Assembly (NCBI RefSeq): GCF_001411555.2 | Contig: NC_049909.1 | Location: 4,843,485-4,907,484, forward strand | Direction: 5' to 3' | DNA length: 64,000 bases | Origin: Juglans regia | Taxonomy: Eukaryota; Streptophyta; Magnoliopsida; Fagales; Juglandaceae | Shown here: positions 1 to 11,380 of the stretch, one piece after another | Position numbering within the stretch: the stretch's first letter is position 1 | Layout of the letters: each line of letters begins with the position of its first letter | Translations under genes and position numbers: made by a program | The notes under the pieces: model-generated | Seen by the model: only the letters and a program-made list of their open reading frames with translations | What the model was told of the DNA's origin: nothing | The model's database searches: none

Positions 1-1348
1 AATAGCTTCAGATCATTTCACATGTTCGAAATAAACAGAATCTAAAACATCTTCATTTATTTGTAGCAAAAACTTTTAGATTTTCATATTCGTTCCTTTT
101 GCATAGTTCAGAAAATAATGCACAAAATTAGCTCATGTCTAGACCAGTCATGACAGAAAATATTTTCTCTTATATAGAATTTATGCATATGCAGAATAAA
201 CATCTGATGTCGTTTTTAGATTTCTTTTCAAAAACAAACATGCTTATTTTCAAAGTATTTCATTTCTTTTATGCAAAACTAGTATATGAACTCCGCTTAC
301 TTGACTTCCTTGTATTATCTACGCTTTGAGTCGGAACTCTAGTAGAAACACCACCTAAACAAAATATATACCCAACATTTAATAAACCAATCCAGTAAGC
401 TACTATTTATTGAGTAATAAACCAAAACAACTCATTCTTATCTCAATAACTATCATAAAATTAAACCCGAATAATACCCTCCTCAAACCCTTAGCATTTA
501 AACCCCATCACCGCCACTAAAAATTTCCATGCAGCAGCCAAATACGACTCTTAAAGATTACCTCTTACCAACAAGTATTTAATCAAAGACAATCAACCCC
601 AAAACACCATTCCACCTTTGATCACTATTAATCCCCACCAGCCATGTAATTAGAATTCCACACCACCACCATATCAACTACAATTTATCCTTATTTCAAA
701 ATCCAACCATGTAATACCCAAGAATATTACCAAAAGTTTCGAAAGAGACTTACCTAAAAGAATCACAAAAGCTTCGTACCTCCTCGAATCGAAGCAACCC
801 ACTGTAAACTAAGCCCAAAATTCACTGGAATCTCTAGTGAAAGAGACGGTGGTCTGTTCAAGGAAGGATGGAGGGGTCTGAGTGTGTGCATGGCAACCAA
901 AACAGAGTGGGTGTGTGTGTGTGAAAACAAATCAAAGCAAAACAGAGTAAAAAAGGGTCTGTGCGAGTAAAACCAAAGGAAAAAAAAAAAGGTGAGGGTA
1001 GTGCGAAGGGAGTGGTAGCTCCAACAACTCAGGGTTGAACGCACGGTGAAGGGAGAGAGAAGTTGAGAGGAAACCGATAGAAAAATTGTCTGCTGAAAGG
1101 TGAGGTTTTTTTTTTTTTGAACGTGAGGAGATAGAAGCAGCGTCAAAAGTTATGGGTTTGGTGCGTACTGGTTGAGAAATATGCGGAATTGCAGTGCAAG
1201 GGAAGATCCCGCTGACAAGAAAAACAGTGCAGCAGAAGGAGAAAAAAAAAAACTCACCAAGTGATGCAGTTTCAAGCTTCCTTCTAGTGATCCCTTGTCG
1301 TGGGCCGGGCTTCATCAAGTCGGGTTGGGCTTTGGCCCAGGTGTTACA
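1..1348 (-). mobile_element. Partial LTR-like element (H family), cut by window edge
   Basis: The right end reads GGTGTTACA, the same terminus as element H at 46291-46300. The stretch around 130-310 (calling out a shared 'catgtctagaccagtcatgacagaaaa' type block) is visibly homologous to 44400-44590 inside H. No protein of this element is recognisable; the small open frames here are chance. It contains a GT run near 907-923 and poly-T/poly-A tracts near 980 and 1107. Orientation follows H, where TGTAACACC is taken as the LTR start on the minus strand. The other end and the target duplication lie outside the window, so solo LTR versus full element cannot be decided. Confidence 0.55.
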
Positions 1349-1424
1349 AAAGAAATCTCACCACTTGGAGAGAAAGCTTACGACTCATCACTTCACTATG
1401 CCAATAGTAAATACCACCATCTAG

Positions 1425-1918
1425 TGTGATGCCAGAGAAATCAGCCTAGGGATTTGATGAAGCTTGAAGTGTCATGACATTTAACACGAGGTTACATACC
1501 CTTGTTCATAACAGTTAAAGATACAATTCACCTAGCATACATATAACAATATACAATATTAGCAGCAGATAATTTTTTTTTAAACAATGCTATGTACCAG
1601 ATATAATATATCCCAAAATAACATAGGCATTCTTCATAATATAATATAATATTATGTTTTTGGCTATGGTCTCCAAAATCGTGTTCAGAAAATGGATAAC
1701 CATAGTTATCTATTTTTCGTTGTCTCTTTATGGACTAGTCAACCTCATCCAATCCTCTGGGGGAGGATGATAGTTGGGACTACCAAGTGAAATTTTTTTA
1801 CTCATTTCACTTTCTTAGAGAAAAAGCAAGAGGAGGTTTCCAGTAGTGTTTCTAGCCAATCTTGCTTGAATTGTTTGAAGCCTTTATATGTAGATTTTCA
1901 TGAAACTGCCTGCATATG
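1425..1918 (-). repeat. Divergent terminal fragment of a large-LTR relative
   Basis: It begins TGTGATGCC and follows the same order of blocks as the start of copy A (1919 onward): an 'aacacgaggttacatac' block, a 'cagcagataat' block, then a 'atagttgggactacca' block. It is strongly diverged and lacks its other end. Copy A inserted at its right edge, with duplication atatg. No coding capacity is visible. The stretch 1349-1424 between this and the previous element is unassigned. Confidence 0.5.
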
Positions 1919-2461
1919 TGTGACGCCCCCAAATTCCGCTTGGGATCGGACGGACATTTGAAGCGTCGAGACATGCAACACAAGGTTACCTGCCCCCGTT
2001 CATGACATATAAGATGCAATATTCCTAAAATGCATATAGCATTATGCAATATTCGTAGCGGATAATTTTTCTTTTTAGCAATACTATGCACCAAACCGAA
2101 ATATCCCAAATACTTAAAACATACTTCATTCATAATGATGTACTAAACAACTGGGATCACAATAATAGTCCATATGGTTGTGATCAAAAGAGTGCTGGAG
2201 ATTGAACTCCACAAATACAAGTAGTAACCTGAGGTAACTACTGTACTACCATCTACGTCGCACCATCGCTTAATCGATCGTTTCCAGATGGTCGATTCTC
2301 GATTCTCCTTCAGATCCTGTAACAAAATCTACCATTCGGGGGGAATGGTAGTTGGGACTACCACAGTGAGATTTGATTACAAATCTCAGCAAGTTAACAA
2401 GAAACTTTCACACAGGTTAATGATGCATGCATGGCAGTAAAAGCATGAATGCAAAATCAAA

Positions 2462-2870
2462 TCATAAGTAATCATGGCATAACTTGACATACAACATAAC
2501 ATAACTGGCATAACTTAAACTGAAACTAAAGCTTAGCATGAACGTGACTTGAAACATAACATGGACTTGAAACATAGCATGAACGTGAACTTGGAACATA
2601 ACATGGACTTGAAACATAGCACGAGCGTGAACTTGAAACATAACATGGACTTGAAACATAACATGAATGTGAACGTGCATAATTTAAACATGAACCTAAG
2701 CATGACATAACAAAAATGTGAACTTGGTACATAACGTAAGCGTGAACATAACATAACATGAACTTGAAATATATTCTTGTCTCATGGGATTACCATGATT
2801 GCGTGAACGTAAACTTGAACATAACATAACGTGAAACATGACTTGAACGTAAAATGCATGAGTTTGAATC
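2462..2870 (-). repeat. ACATAACATG/GAACTTGAA quasi-tandem array in copy A
   Basis: The stretch is made of irregular repeats of motifs such as acataacatggacttgaa and catgaacgtgaacttgaa. Both strands therefore show open frames with periodic low-complexity peptides (MFQVHV-like). These are a by-product of the repeats, not proteins. Equivalent arrays occur in the other large LTR copies (for example F 40060-40260, B 17010-17230, E 52190-52530). Confidence 0.75.
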
Positions 2871-3001
2871 TTATTCAATAGACTTAATCATTAAAGTGAC
2901 CATATGGGTGCTACACAGGTCCCCTTGAGCCGTGTGTCCCTGTCGATTACCGCATCACATCACAGGTTTCTATATCAAGTGTGAGTGCATTAATACGTAC
3001 T

Positions 3002-3112
3002 CCACAGTTGTTGTGGCCCCACCTATTCTATGTGTCACAATTGTTGTGTCTCACGTAGTGTATGCTCCACAGTTGTTGTGGCCACATGACTTATTTACCA
3101 CACTTGCTGTGA
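3002..3112. repeat. CCACA-N5-TGTGG hairpin array in copy A
   Basis: Four small inverted repeats lie in a row: ccacagttgttgtgg twice, cacaattgttgtg between them, and ccacacttgctgtga at the end, where the last stem base is mutated. Equivalent arrays are at the same relative place in B, C, E, F and G. Confidence 0.75.
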
Positions 3113-5705
3113 ACACACGTAACATAATGTGCGGCACCATCGGCGTTAGTGCCTGGCGCGCTCCTATGACCAGCTAATTAGGCCCCATTCGCAACCTGTT
3201 GACTGTACTTCGTCAACCCAGGGAATTTCATACGTATTTAGACACTCCAGCATGAACAAAGGAGTTCCACTAGGATATTACCCCATCCTAGAGCTTAGGG
3301 TCGTGATTGATATGAATAACTTAACTGGCATACATGCCATTTCGTAACATGACGTAACATGAAGGTGACATAAAAGATAGAAGTCCTGACGTAGCATAAC
3401 ATGACATGAACTAAGACGACAGACATGACATACTTCGAGACATAAATGTAACAGAGAACATTTCATAACATGGCATACATGTAACATGGCATACCATATA
3501 ACAGACAACATTTCTTAACATGGCGTAACATGTGACGGTGAATATTACGTGACATCAAATACATGTAACATATGGCATACTTGACATGATATACTGGCAA
3601 TGTATAGCAATACGTGACATAATATCTTGTGTAACAGATGAATAATTCATGATAGAATAAATTTTGTGTAATAGATAAATATGTAATGACTTGGCATGAC
3701 ACATATGATAACCTGCATACATACACTTTAGTTTCCTTATTTATCACTTATACATATTAAACTAATAGTAAGTTAAAAGCTAACTTACCTCGGTCTTCGC
3801 GCTTCTAGACAAAACTCAAGTGCGATAACGAGAAACTGAAAGTAGTGATTTCTAAAATTTAGAGCTTAATCACTAACAATTAGGAATATGGAAAAATATC
3901 AACTTAGAGTAAAATTACCATTTTACCCTCTACATGTGGGAAAATGACCATTTTATCCCTAACTTATGGATTTTGCATTCTAACTCCAAAAATCACCAAA
4001 ATTTACATACCTTATGTAAATTTTGCCCTAAGCTCAAATATCAATTCACAAAAATTTAAAAGTAAACACAACCATCAAAACTCTACATGGCCGAAACTTA
4101 CAAGGCTATTTCCTTTGATTTTGTTGTAATTCTTTCAAATTTCAAAACTCATGATTTAACCAAAATTTTTCTTCTACTATACTCATAACATATTCCTAAG
4201 AATAAGCATGTTTTTAATCATGAACAAAAGTTATCAAAATCACTAAAACCATACTTGAACTTTTTGGTTTTTCTTCTAAGTTCAAAACAGAATTTTGTTT
4301 CTAACTTGTTTTGATCAACCTCTTGATCCATGACTTATAAAGAAGTGATCTTCAAACCAAAACATCACATGGTTCAAAAAGGTGTCCTAAAACAGATCCA
4401 AGCTTCAAACTCAAGATCACATGGGTAAACATCAACCAAAACATAAATTTAGCCAAGAACATCATCACTTTGGCCTAACCGAATATCTCCTTGCATAAAA
4501 TTTCATATGTTCGAAACTAACATCAAATATCTTCAAAATAACATTCTAACATGTATATAAGATGCTTAGGATCTTCCAATAAAAATATCAAAGCCATTGG
4601 AATAAGATTAAACCATAAAAAATTTAAACTTTCTCAAAACAGAAACTGTTTTTCCTCTTCCAGTTTCTAAGTTTCTAGACCTAAGAAAATATTTCACCAA
4701 AACTTTTAATCATGCAACAAATCCTCAACCAATAATCATATACACATGTTAACAGTACTCCATAAAAATTTCGGACCAAGATCTATTCATTAGCTTGGTC
4801 AAAAACTGCAAAATATAACACACTCTCCAGTTTATGGCCCAGAATGACCTTTCTGGGGTCTAAACAACTTTTGACCATCTCAAAATGGAACGAATAAGGT
4901 ATCCACGTAAACTAGACTCCAAAAGAAAGAACTTTAATGAAGGAAGAGTTACGAGAAAACACTTACAAAAGCTTCAAAACAGGCGTTCAATAGAGGTACG
5001 AAAAACTGTCCGAGAGTGTCTTTTGTGTTCTATGAAGGAAAAGTGTAAAGGAGAGTTGCTTTTTGTGGGAATTGGACTGGAGAGCTTCTTACACAAGCTA
5101 TGTAAAGTGATAGAACTGAAGGAATGGTTGAGTGTTGGCCTTTTCTTCTCATAAAAGTCAGACCAAGATCTTTTCTCAAGGTGGAGTGTGAGAGTGAAAG
5201 AGTGAGGTGGCCCTTTAGCTTTGTCTTTCAAGAACCTTCTAGGCCCTTCTTGTAAAGATATGGCCAGCCAAGTGGGGGTACAAAACTTAGCCATGAAGCA
5301 ATCCTATGGTGACCAAATTCGTGGGCCTTAAAGGGCCTAAATCGAATGGGCCTAAATTTTGGGGTTTAAAGAGGGTTTGGGTTGCTATCAAGCCCAAATC
5401 CAATATCACTTGGCCCAATCAATTTTTCATGGTTAACAAGGTTGGATAATGATGTTCTAACACAAATTTGAAGGATTAATAGCATGTGGAAGTGATTTAA
5501 TCAAGTGATTAAACACAATGCTAGAAATCGGATTAGAAAGGGTTTAGAGGCCAACTTTAGGGTTTTGGGAAAACCGTTTAGGGTTTCGACTTCAACAAAG
5601 CTTTAGGGCTTTCAATTGGATTCCCACCATTTAGGGTTTCACTAGGATTGAAAACCTCTTTGGTCTGACACAATTTGGTTGAGCAGATGAAACAAAGTTT
5701 TGCTT

Positions 5706-5721
5706 AAGTGGCATAATCTCA
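5706..5721. repeat. LINE-1 target-site duplication, left copy
   Basis: AAGTGGCATAATCTCA is repeated exactly at 11601-11616. In uninterrupted relatives (for example G near 62930 and C near 25015) the corresponding LTR sequence occurs once and runs straight on, confirming that 5722-11600 is an insertion. Confidence 0.95.
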
Positions 5722-5822
5722 GTTCAGTCCTGATTTCCGGAAATGCTCCAAGAACTGCTGAGGCCTTCTTGAGAACTCTTCTTGAGTTTTATCTGAAAAG
5801 GTGCAAGGGTACGTGAGGCTGC
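5722..5822 (+). promoter_or_regulatory. LINE-1 5' UTR with presumed internal promoter
   Basis: These 101 bases lie between the left duplication and the ORF1 start. A LINE normally carries its promoter inside its transcribed 5' end, so promoter function is inferred from position. The only visible structure is a short palindrome around gatttccggaaat near 5733. No TATA box is evident. Confidence 0.4.
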
Positions 5823-7265
5823 ATGGCAGCTGGAGAGGGTGGCACCGGTCGGCCTTCCTTTGCCGATCTGGTGAGTGCAGTCCCTCAACCTATTCCGGAG
5901 ATGGTTCTTGCACCCAGGATTCCAAAGGTGCTGGATGGTGAGGTTTATTTTCAGTTTACCAAAGAAGAAATAGCAAGATCAGCGGAACCTTTCCGATATT
6001 CTGTTGTTCTCAAGTTCTTGAAGAATCGTCCGTCATTGGATACGGTGAGGGCTTTCATTCACAATCGATGGGGACTTACAGCCACTCCAGTAGTTTCTGC
6101 TATGAGGAGACCGCGAAATGTGTTTGTTCGTATGTCTAATGATGTGGATTTTACCAAAGCATTATCACGGGAGGTTTGTGAAATAAATGGGATATTCTAC
6201 CGTGTCTTTAGATGGTCTCCTGAGTTCAATGAGGATGCCGAACCCTCAAGGGTTCCGGTGTGGATTTCTTTGCCGGGGCTTCCTCCAAACTTTTATCAAG
6301 AATCCTTCTTGAAGATGTTGATGGCACCGATTGGAACGTTCATTAGACGTGATAATCCGACGAGGTGCGCTACTAGAACGGATGGAGCACGGCTTTGTGT
6401 GGAAGTGGATGCTGCAAAACCTCCTTTGTCGCATTTCTGGATTGGAGTGCCTGGAGTTTCCTCTAGCCGAAAGCAAGAAATAGTGTATGAAACACTTCCG
6501 GCTTTTTGTTCGTCATGCAAGATGCAGGGTCATGATGTTCGAACTTGTAATCCCGGAAAAGCTGGTAAGAAAGGGGGGAGAAAAGAGAGTACGAAAGGTT
6601 TGTTGGATGATCAAGAGGTAGCTCCGAATGAAGATAAGGTTGAAACTCCTTTGCTGGTTCTTGAAGATAAAGAAACAGAGGATGTGGTGGTGGAAAAGGA
6701 GACGGAAGCAGTAGGTATAGGTCAGGTGCAATTGGATGCCGAGAAGGAAGTGTTGCCAATGCAGGTGGCAGACCAATTGGTGCAGGTGGATTCTGAGGAT
6801 AAGGAAAAACTGGAGCAGATTGGAGAAGAAAATCATACGGTGATCACTAACGGGGTGCAGTTGAAGTCTTATGTTGGAACAGAGGATGCAACAGATCTAA
6901 TGCTACACGTTGGGGTCGCAGATGGTGCAGGGATGGTCACGGATGCTGATTATGTGATGTCTAATATGGATGCAAATCAGAGTTTCCGTGCGGATAATAA
7001 TGGAATGACAATGGAGCAGATGCAACCAGTGGGGGAGGCGGATAGTGCTGAGGACGTTAATGAAGAAGTTGATGAAGAAACCATGTTGGAAGAGAATTGT
7101 TCTTCTGAACCAGAACCGGAACAGCATCCAGAGGTTTTTTCACAAACTAAAGACTATTTTACTGAATCTGAGCTGAATGATGGTAAGAAAAGGTATAATA
7201 AAAAAAAGTTTATTAAAATGCGTAGTTCTTCTCGGGTTCTTGCCAGAAATAAAATTGCTAAATGA
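5823..7265 (+). CDS. LINE-1 ORF1: nucleic-acid-binding protein (DUF4283, CCHC zinc knuckle)
   Basis: This 480-aa protein is the gag-like first frame of plant L1 elements, which binds the element RNA and forms the ribonucleoprotein used for transposition. Residues about 45-190 match the DUF4283 pattern (FRYSVVLKFL near the start, VPVWISLPGLP later). A CX2CX4HX4C zinc knuckle sits at C229, C232, H237 and C242, followed by a lysine-rich patch. The C-terminal third (about 265-450) is highly acidic, rich in E, D, V and Q. The end is basic (KKRYNKKKFIK). The start is the first ATG after the short 5' UTR. Its stop TGA overlaps the ORF2 start in ATGA (7262-7265). The frame is uninterrupted. Confidence 0.92.
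   Translation: MAAGEGGTGRPSFADLVSAVPQPIPEMVLAPRIPKVLDGEVYFQFTKEEIARSAEPFRYSVVLKFLKNRPSLDTVRAFIHNRWGLTATPVVSAMRRPRNVFVRMSNDVDFTKALSREVCEINGIFYRVFRWSPEFNEDAEPSRVPVWISLPGLPPNFYQESFLKMLMAPIGTFIRRDNPTRCATRTDGARLCVEVDAAKPPLSHFWIGVPGVSSSRKQEIVYETLPAFCSSCKMQGHDVRTCNPGKAGKKGGRKESTKGLLDDQEVAPNEDKVETPLLVLEDKETEDVVVEKETEAVGIGQVQLDAEKEVLPMQVADQLVQVDSEDKEKLEQIGEENHTVITNGVQLKSYVGTEDATDLMLHVGVADGAGMVTDADYVMSNMDANQSFRADNNGMTMEQMQPVGEADSAEDVNEEVDEETMLEENCSSEPEPEQHPEVFSQTKDYFTESELNDGKKRYNKKKFIKMRSSSRVLARNKIAK
7262..7265 (+). promoter_or_regulatory. ATGA stop-start overlap coupling ORF1 and ORF2
   Basis: The ORF1 stop TGA (7263-7265) overlaps the ORF2 start ATG (7262-7264). This layout is compatible with termination-reinitiation of ribosomes. 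The same ATGA arrangement is found in the decayed LINE-2 at 57226-57229. Confidence 0.6.
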
Positions 7266-10200
7266 TTGATTCTATTTTGGTTTGGAATCTTAGAGGGGTG
7301 GGAACATCTAGAACTAGGCTAAAGGCGTTGGTGAGAAGATATAAACCGAAAATTGTTGCTCTTCTAGAACCGTTTCAAAATTTAGAGGGTGCTCGCAAAG
7401 TGGCTCGAAGTCTAAATTTTGATATGGTTATTTCTAATGAGGTGGAAGGGGGGAAAATTTGGCTTTTGTGGGATAGTATGTATAAGGTGCAAGTTGAAAA
7501 GTTGGGTATGCAATATATTTCTGTTATTGTTGAGAATGGTGCGGAAAAATTTTTGATTCATGTGATTTATGCTAAATGTTCTTGGGTGGAGAGGCGTTAT
7601 CTTTGGCAAGAGGTAAATAGTAATCATGTGGGTGGAGAGCCTTGCCTCTTTGTGGGGGATTTTAATATTATTAGGAATGATTCAGAAAGGAGGAGAGGAA
7701 GACCTCGGCCAATGGTGGCTATGGATGATTTTAATGATTGGATTCATCAAAGGGGTCTTATGGAAATGGCTTCGAAAGGGAGTTGTTTCTCTTGGTGTAA
7801 TGGTCAGTCAGGTTTGGCCCGTTCGTGGGCTCGACTTGATCGTGCTCTTATGGACAATTCTTTTAGCAATTTGTTCCCGAATATTATTTGGTCTTACTTG
7901 CCTAGATCTACTTCTGACCATGCTCCCATGTTCATTGAGTTTAAGAAAGATTCCTTTGCATATGGGCCATCTCCATTTCGGTTTCAACAAATGTGGGTGG
8001 ATCATCCTGGTTTTCTGGATTGTGTTAGAAATGCTTGGAATATACGGATGGATTGTTCTCCGCTTTTGTGTTTAAGTAAGAAATTAAAACACACCAAGGT
8101 GGTGTTTCGGGAGTGGAATAAAAGAGTTTTTGGTCACACAAGAGAGCGTATTGATGCCCTTGAAAAACAGGTTGAGGAGATTGAGTTTCAGCTTCAATCA
8201 AATTGGGAGGTTAGTTTGGAGAGAGAGCTTTATGAAGCTGTCTCTAATCTAGCTAGATGGAGGTCTCGGGAAGAGATGAGATTAGCTCAATTGGCCAAGC
8301 TTAAATGGAAGTTGGAGGGAGATAGCAATTCAAAATTTTTTCATGCTTGTCTTATTAATAAAAGAAGGAAGAGAGTGCTGGAGATGAGATCAAATGGTAT
8401 GAATTATGAGAATCCGGAGAGTATTCATCAAGGGGCGGTGGAATTTTTTCAAAATGCACTTCGTGAAGAGCCGCCCATAGAGCAAGCTAGATTAGAAGGC
8501 CTTATTGAGACGATCATACTAGAGGAGGAGAATGAGTCTTTGATTAGGCCGCCTACTTTAGAGGAAGTGTTTGAGGCAGTTTCATCTATCCCAAATCAAA
8601 GTACTCCGGGGCCAGATGGGTTTGGAGCGGGTTTTTATAAAAGTTGTTGGGAAGTGGTTAAGGTTGATGTTTGGAAGGCAGTAGTGGAATTCTTTATGAC
8701 CAAGGATCTTCCAAGATTCTTCACGGCCTCATATTTGGTTCTTATACCAAAGATGGAGTCTCCCACTGGTTTTGATAAGTTTCGTCCTATTAGTCTTTGT
8801 TCTGTTTTTTATAAAATTTGCTCTAAGATTATTGTTACTCGTTTATCTGGTTTTTTACCTCGTTTGATTTCTTTGGAGCAAGGAGCTTTTATTCCTGGAC
8901 GGAGTATTTTTGAAAATATTAGTCTCACTCAAGAGTTGGTGCAGTCTATCAATAAAAAAATTCATGGGGGTAATATTTTGTTAAAAGTTGATATGGCGAA
9001 AGCTTATGATAGGGTGGATTGGGGTTTTTTGATAATGGTGATGCAAAGGTTTGGTTTCTCTTCTCAATTTTGTGAGTTGATATATTCTTGTATTTCTAAC
9101 CCTTGGTATTCTGTCATGATGAATGGAACGGTTAAGGGTTTTTTCCCGGGTGGTCGTGGGCTTCGTCAAGGTGATCCTCTATCTCCTTATTTGTTTATCA
9201 TTCAACAAGAGGTCCTTTCCCGTTTGATTCATAGGAGTATGCAAGATAATCAATTTGGTTTATTTTCTCAAGCCCGTGGTACTCCTATTATATCTCATTT
9301 GATGTATGCTGATGATGTTATGGTTTTTTCTAATGGTAGTCAAAGATCGGTGCAGGTTCTTCAAAAAATTTTGAGTCAATATGAGAGGTGGTCTGGACAA
9401 AGTATTAATATTCAGAAATCTGCCTTGTATTGTTCTAATAAAATTCCAAGCTGGCGTAAGCATAGGATCTTAAGGCAGACGGGTTTTATGGAAGGATCTT
9501 TTCCTTTCAAATATCTAGGTGTGCCAATTATTCAAGGGCGTTTGAAACAGGCTCATTTAGAGGATATGGTGAATAAAGTGAGGCAAAAGATTAGTGGCTG
9601 GAAAATGAGGCTTCTTTCTTCGGGAGGAAAACTTGTTCTTTTGAGGCATGTTTTAACTAGTATGAATATCCATCTACTTGCTGTTTTACAGGTACCTCAA
9701 GTTGTTATTGCTAAAATCCATAGATTGATGAGTTCCTTTTTTTGGGGAGAAGCTGAGGGACGGAATAAAAGGAAATGGTGGGCTTGGAATAAGATGTGTA
9801 AGCCGGTGGAAGAAGGAGGAATTGGGTTAAGAAATCTTGAGGATGTTCAGAAAGCCTTGCATATGCGCTTCGCTTGGAATCTCCTTCAAGGTAATTCTTT
9901 ATGGGCTAATTTTTTCAAAACCAAATATGTTGGTAACCGGCCATGGTATCTTATAGAAAATAATAAAGGATCTCGATTTTGGAGAATGGTTGCGAATTGT
10001 ATTCCGTTGTTGTTAAATAATTTGAAATGGAAAATTAGAGAGGGTGATATTTTTTTCTGGTATGATAAATGGAGGGATAATGGTCCATTGATTAATGATA
10101 TGAATATTATGGGTTCTCCTTTTTTGAAAATTAAAGATTGTAGATTGTCGGATAGTTGGGATGTGGAGTTATTGGAGGAGTTAGTAGGGCATGATAGGGT

Positions 10201-11380
10201 GGAGGAGATAATAACGGATTTAGCTTGTTTAAAGAATGGAAAGGATGTTCTAGTTTGGACTTCAACGGATACAGGTATTTTCTCTACAAAATCTGCTTGG
10301 AATTGTATTCGTATTAGAGGGAATTCTATGGTTTGGCATGCTTGGATTTGGCATAAGAATCTTCCTTTAAAAATGTCTATTCATTTTTGGAGGACTTGGT
10401 TTATGGCCTTGAGTGTGGATGACAGATTACGCCGTATTGGTATTCCTTTGGTTTCTAAATGTAATTGCTGTAGTCATGGTCATATTGAAGATATTAATCA
10501 TGTGTTTTTTGAAGGAGAATTTCCATTCAGAGTGTGGTCTTTTTTTGGTAATCTTATTGGAATTCCTCTTGGTAGAACTTGGAGGCAGAATGTTGATATT
10601 TGGTTTAGGAGGGCTAGATCTTCCTCACAGGTGGGTTTTATTGTTGGCATTATTCCCATTATTATTACTTGGCGATTATGGAGAAGAAGGTGTCTGGCTC
10701 GAATGGAAGGTATTGTGGAATCGCATAATTCTGTTGTTCATTCTATTTGTGTGTGGTTAGGTTCCATTTCACAGGCGGCTAAGCAAATTAATAATTTCTC
10801 TTCGCGGGATGCTATGATTTTGGATGCTTTGCGGATACTTCCGGTGGTGCCGAAAATTCCAAGTTGTAAAGTGGTGAGGTGGGATAAACCCCCGTTGGGG
10901 TGGTTTAAATTGAATACGGATGGTAGTAGTATGGGTAATCCGGGTTCTTGTGGGATTGGTGGGGTTATTAGGGATGCTTCTGGTGGTATGGTTCAGGCTT
11001 TTGCTTCTTATGTTGGGCTTGGTTCTAATAATAAGGCGGAGCTTTTGGCACTTCTTTATGGGTTGAGAAGATGTAAATCGCTGAATATATCAAATGTGAT
11101 AGTTGAAATGGATTCTATGATAGTTATTTCTTGGTGGAGTAAAGGGCGATGTGGAGTTTGGTATCTGGAGGATTTTTGGGAGGAAATTGTTGAATTAGCT
11201 TGCACGGTTCGTTGTCGGTTTCAGCATGTTTATCGTGAAGGTAATAGGGTTGCAGATTGGTTAGCAAAGGCAGGGGCTTTAGGTTCTGAGTGGGTTTTGT
11301 CGAGTAGTGATAATTTGCCTCGGGTTCTTAGAGGTTTGATCCGTTTGGATTCTCTGGGATTTCCGTCCTTGAGATGTTAG
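7262..11380 (+). CDS. LINE-1 ORF2: endonuclease / reverse transcriptase / RNase H
   Basis: This 1372-aa replicase nicks target DNA and copies the element RNA onto the nick. The N-terminal AP-like endonuclease shows WNLRG at the start, E36, GDFN (D133, N135), an LDR motif near 195 and SDH (D219, H220). The reverse transcriptase shows STPGPDG, FRPISL, KVDMAKAYDRVDW, GLRQGDPLSPYLF and YADD at 682-685. A zf-RVT region follows (about 1020-1100; WHKNLPLK ... CNCCSHGHIEDINHVFF). A C-terminal RNase H has D1220, E1260, D1284 and D1332 in the expected order. No stop or frameshift is seen. The gene overlaps ORF1 by four bases, suggesting coupled translation. All key residues being present makes it likely functional, though expression cannot be judged. 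Confidence 0.95.
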   Translation: MIDSILVWNLRGVGTSRTRLKALVRRYKPKIVALLEPFQNLEGARKVARSLNFDMVISNEVEGGKIWLLWDSMYKVQVEKLGMQYISVIVENGAEKFLIHVIYAKCSWVERRYLWQEVNSNHVGGEPCLFVGDFNIIRNDSERRRGRPRPMVAMDDFNDWIHQRGLMEMASKGSCFSWCNGQSGLARSWARLDRALMDNSFSNLFPNIIWSYLPRSTSDHAPMFIEFKKDSFAYGPSPFRFQQMWVDHPGFLDCVRNAWNIRMDCSPLLCLSKKLKHTKVVFREWNKRVFGHTRERIDALEKQVEEIEFQLQSNWEVSLERELYEAVSNLARWRSREEMRLAQLAKLKWKLEGDSNSKFFHACLINKRRKRVLEMRSNGMNYENPESIHQGAVEFFQNALREEPPIEQARLEGLIETIILEEENESLIRPPTLEEVFEAVSSIPNQSTPGPDGFGAGFYKSCWEVVKVDVWKAVVEFFMTKDLPRFFTASYLVLIPKMESPTGFDKFRPISLCSVFYKICSKIIVTRLSGFLPRLISLEQGAFIPGRSIFENISLTQELVQSINKKIHGGNILLKVDMAKAYDRVDWGFLIMVMQRFGFSSQFCELIYSCISNPWYSVMMNGTVKGFFPGGRGLRQGDPLSPYLFIIQQEVLSRLIHRSMQDNQFGLFSQARGTPIISHLMYADDVMVFSNGSQRSVQVLQKILSQYERWSGQSINIQKSALYCSNKIPSWRKHRILRQTGFMEGSFPFKYLGVPIIQGRLKQAHLEDMVNKVRQKISGWKMRLLSSGGKLVLLRHVLTSMNIHLLAVLQVPQVVIAKIHRLMSSFFWGEAEGRNKRKWWAWNKMCKPVEEGGIGLRNLEDVQKALHMRFAWNLLQGNSLWANFFKTKYVGNRPWYLIENNKGSRFWRMVANCIPLLLNNLKWKIREGDIFFWYDKWRDNGPLINDMNIMGSPFLKIKDCRLSDSWDVELLEELVGHDRVEEIITDLACLKNGKDVLVWTSTDTGIFSTKSAWNCIRIRGNSMVWHAWIWHKNLPLKMSIHFWRTWFMALSVDDRLRRIGIPLVSKCNCCSHGHIEDINHVFFEGEFPFRVWSFFGNLIGIPLGRTWRQNVDIWFRRARSSSQVGFIVGIIPIIITWRLWRRRCLARMEGIVESHNSVVHSICVWLGSISQAAKQINNFSSRDAMILDALRILPVVPKIPSCKVVRWDKPPLGWFKLNTDGSSMGNPGSCGIGGVIRDASGGMVQAFASYVGLGSNNKAELLALLYGLRRCKSLNISNVIVEMDSMIVISWWSKGRCGVWYLEDFWEEIVELACTVRCRFQHVYREGNRVADWLAKAGALGSEWVLSSSDNLPRVLRGLIRLDSLGFPSLRC

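Noticed and set aside
763..1318. Two overlapping minus-strand frames of about 128 aa
   Set aside because: They are low-complexity, rich in S, F and L, in a repetitive non-coding element; no conserved domain and no support from the homologous copy in H.
2462..2759. Overlapping minus-strand open frames with periodic MFQVHV/MLCFKS peptides
   Set aside because: They arise in several frames at once from the quasi-tandem DNA repeats and occur at the same place in non-coding LTR copies, so they are not genes.
7626..8075. 149-aa plus-strand frame inside LINE-1
   Set aside because: A frame-shifted shadow of the ORF2 endonuclease.
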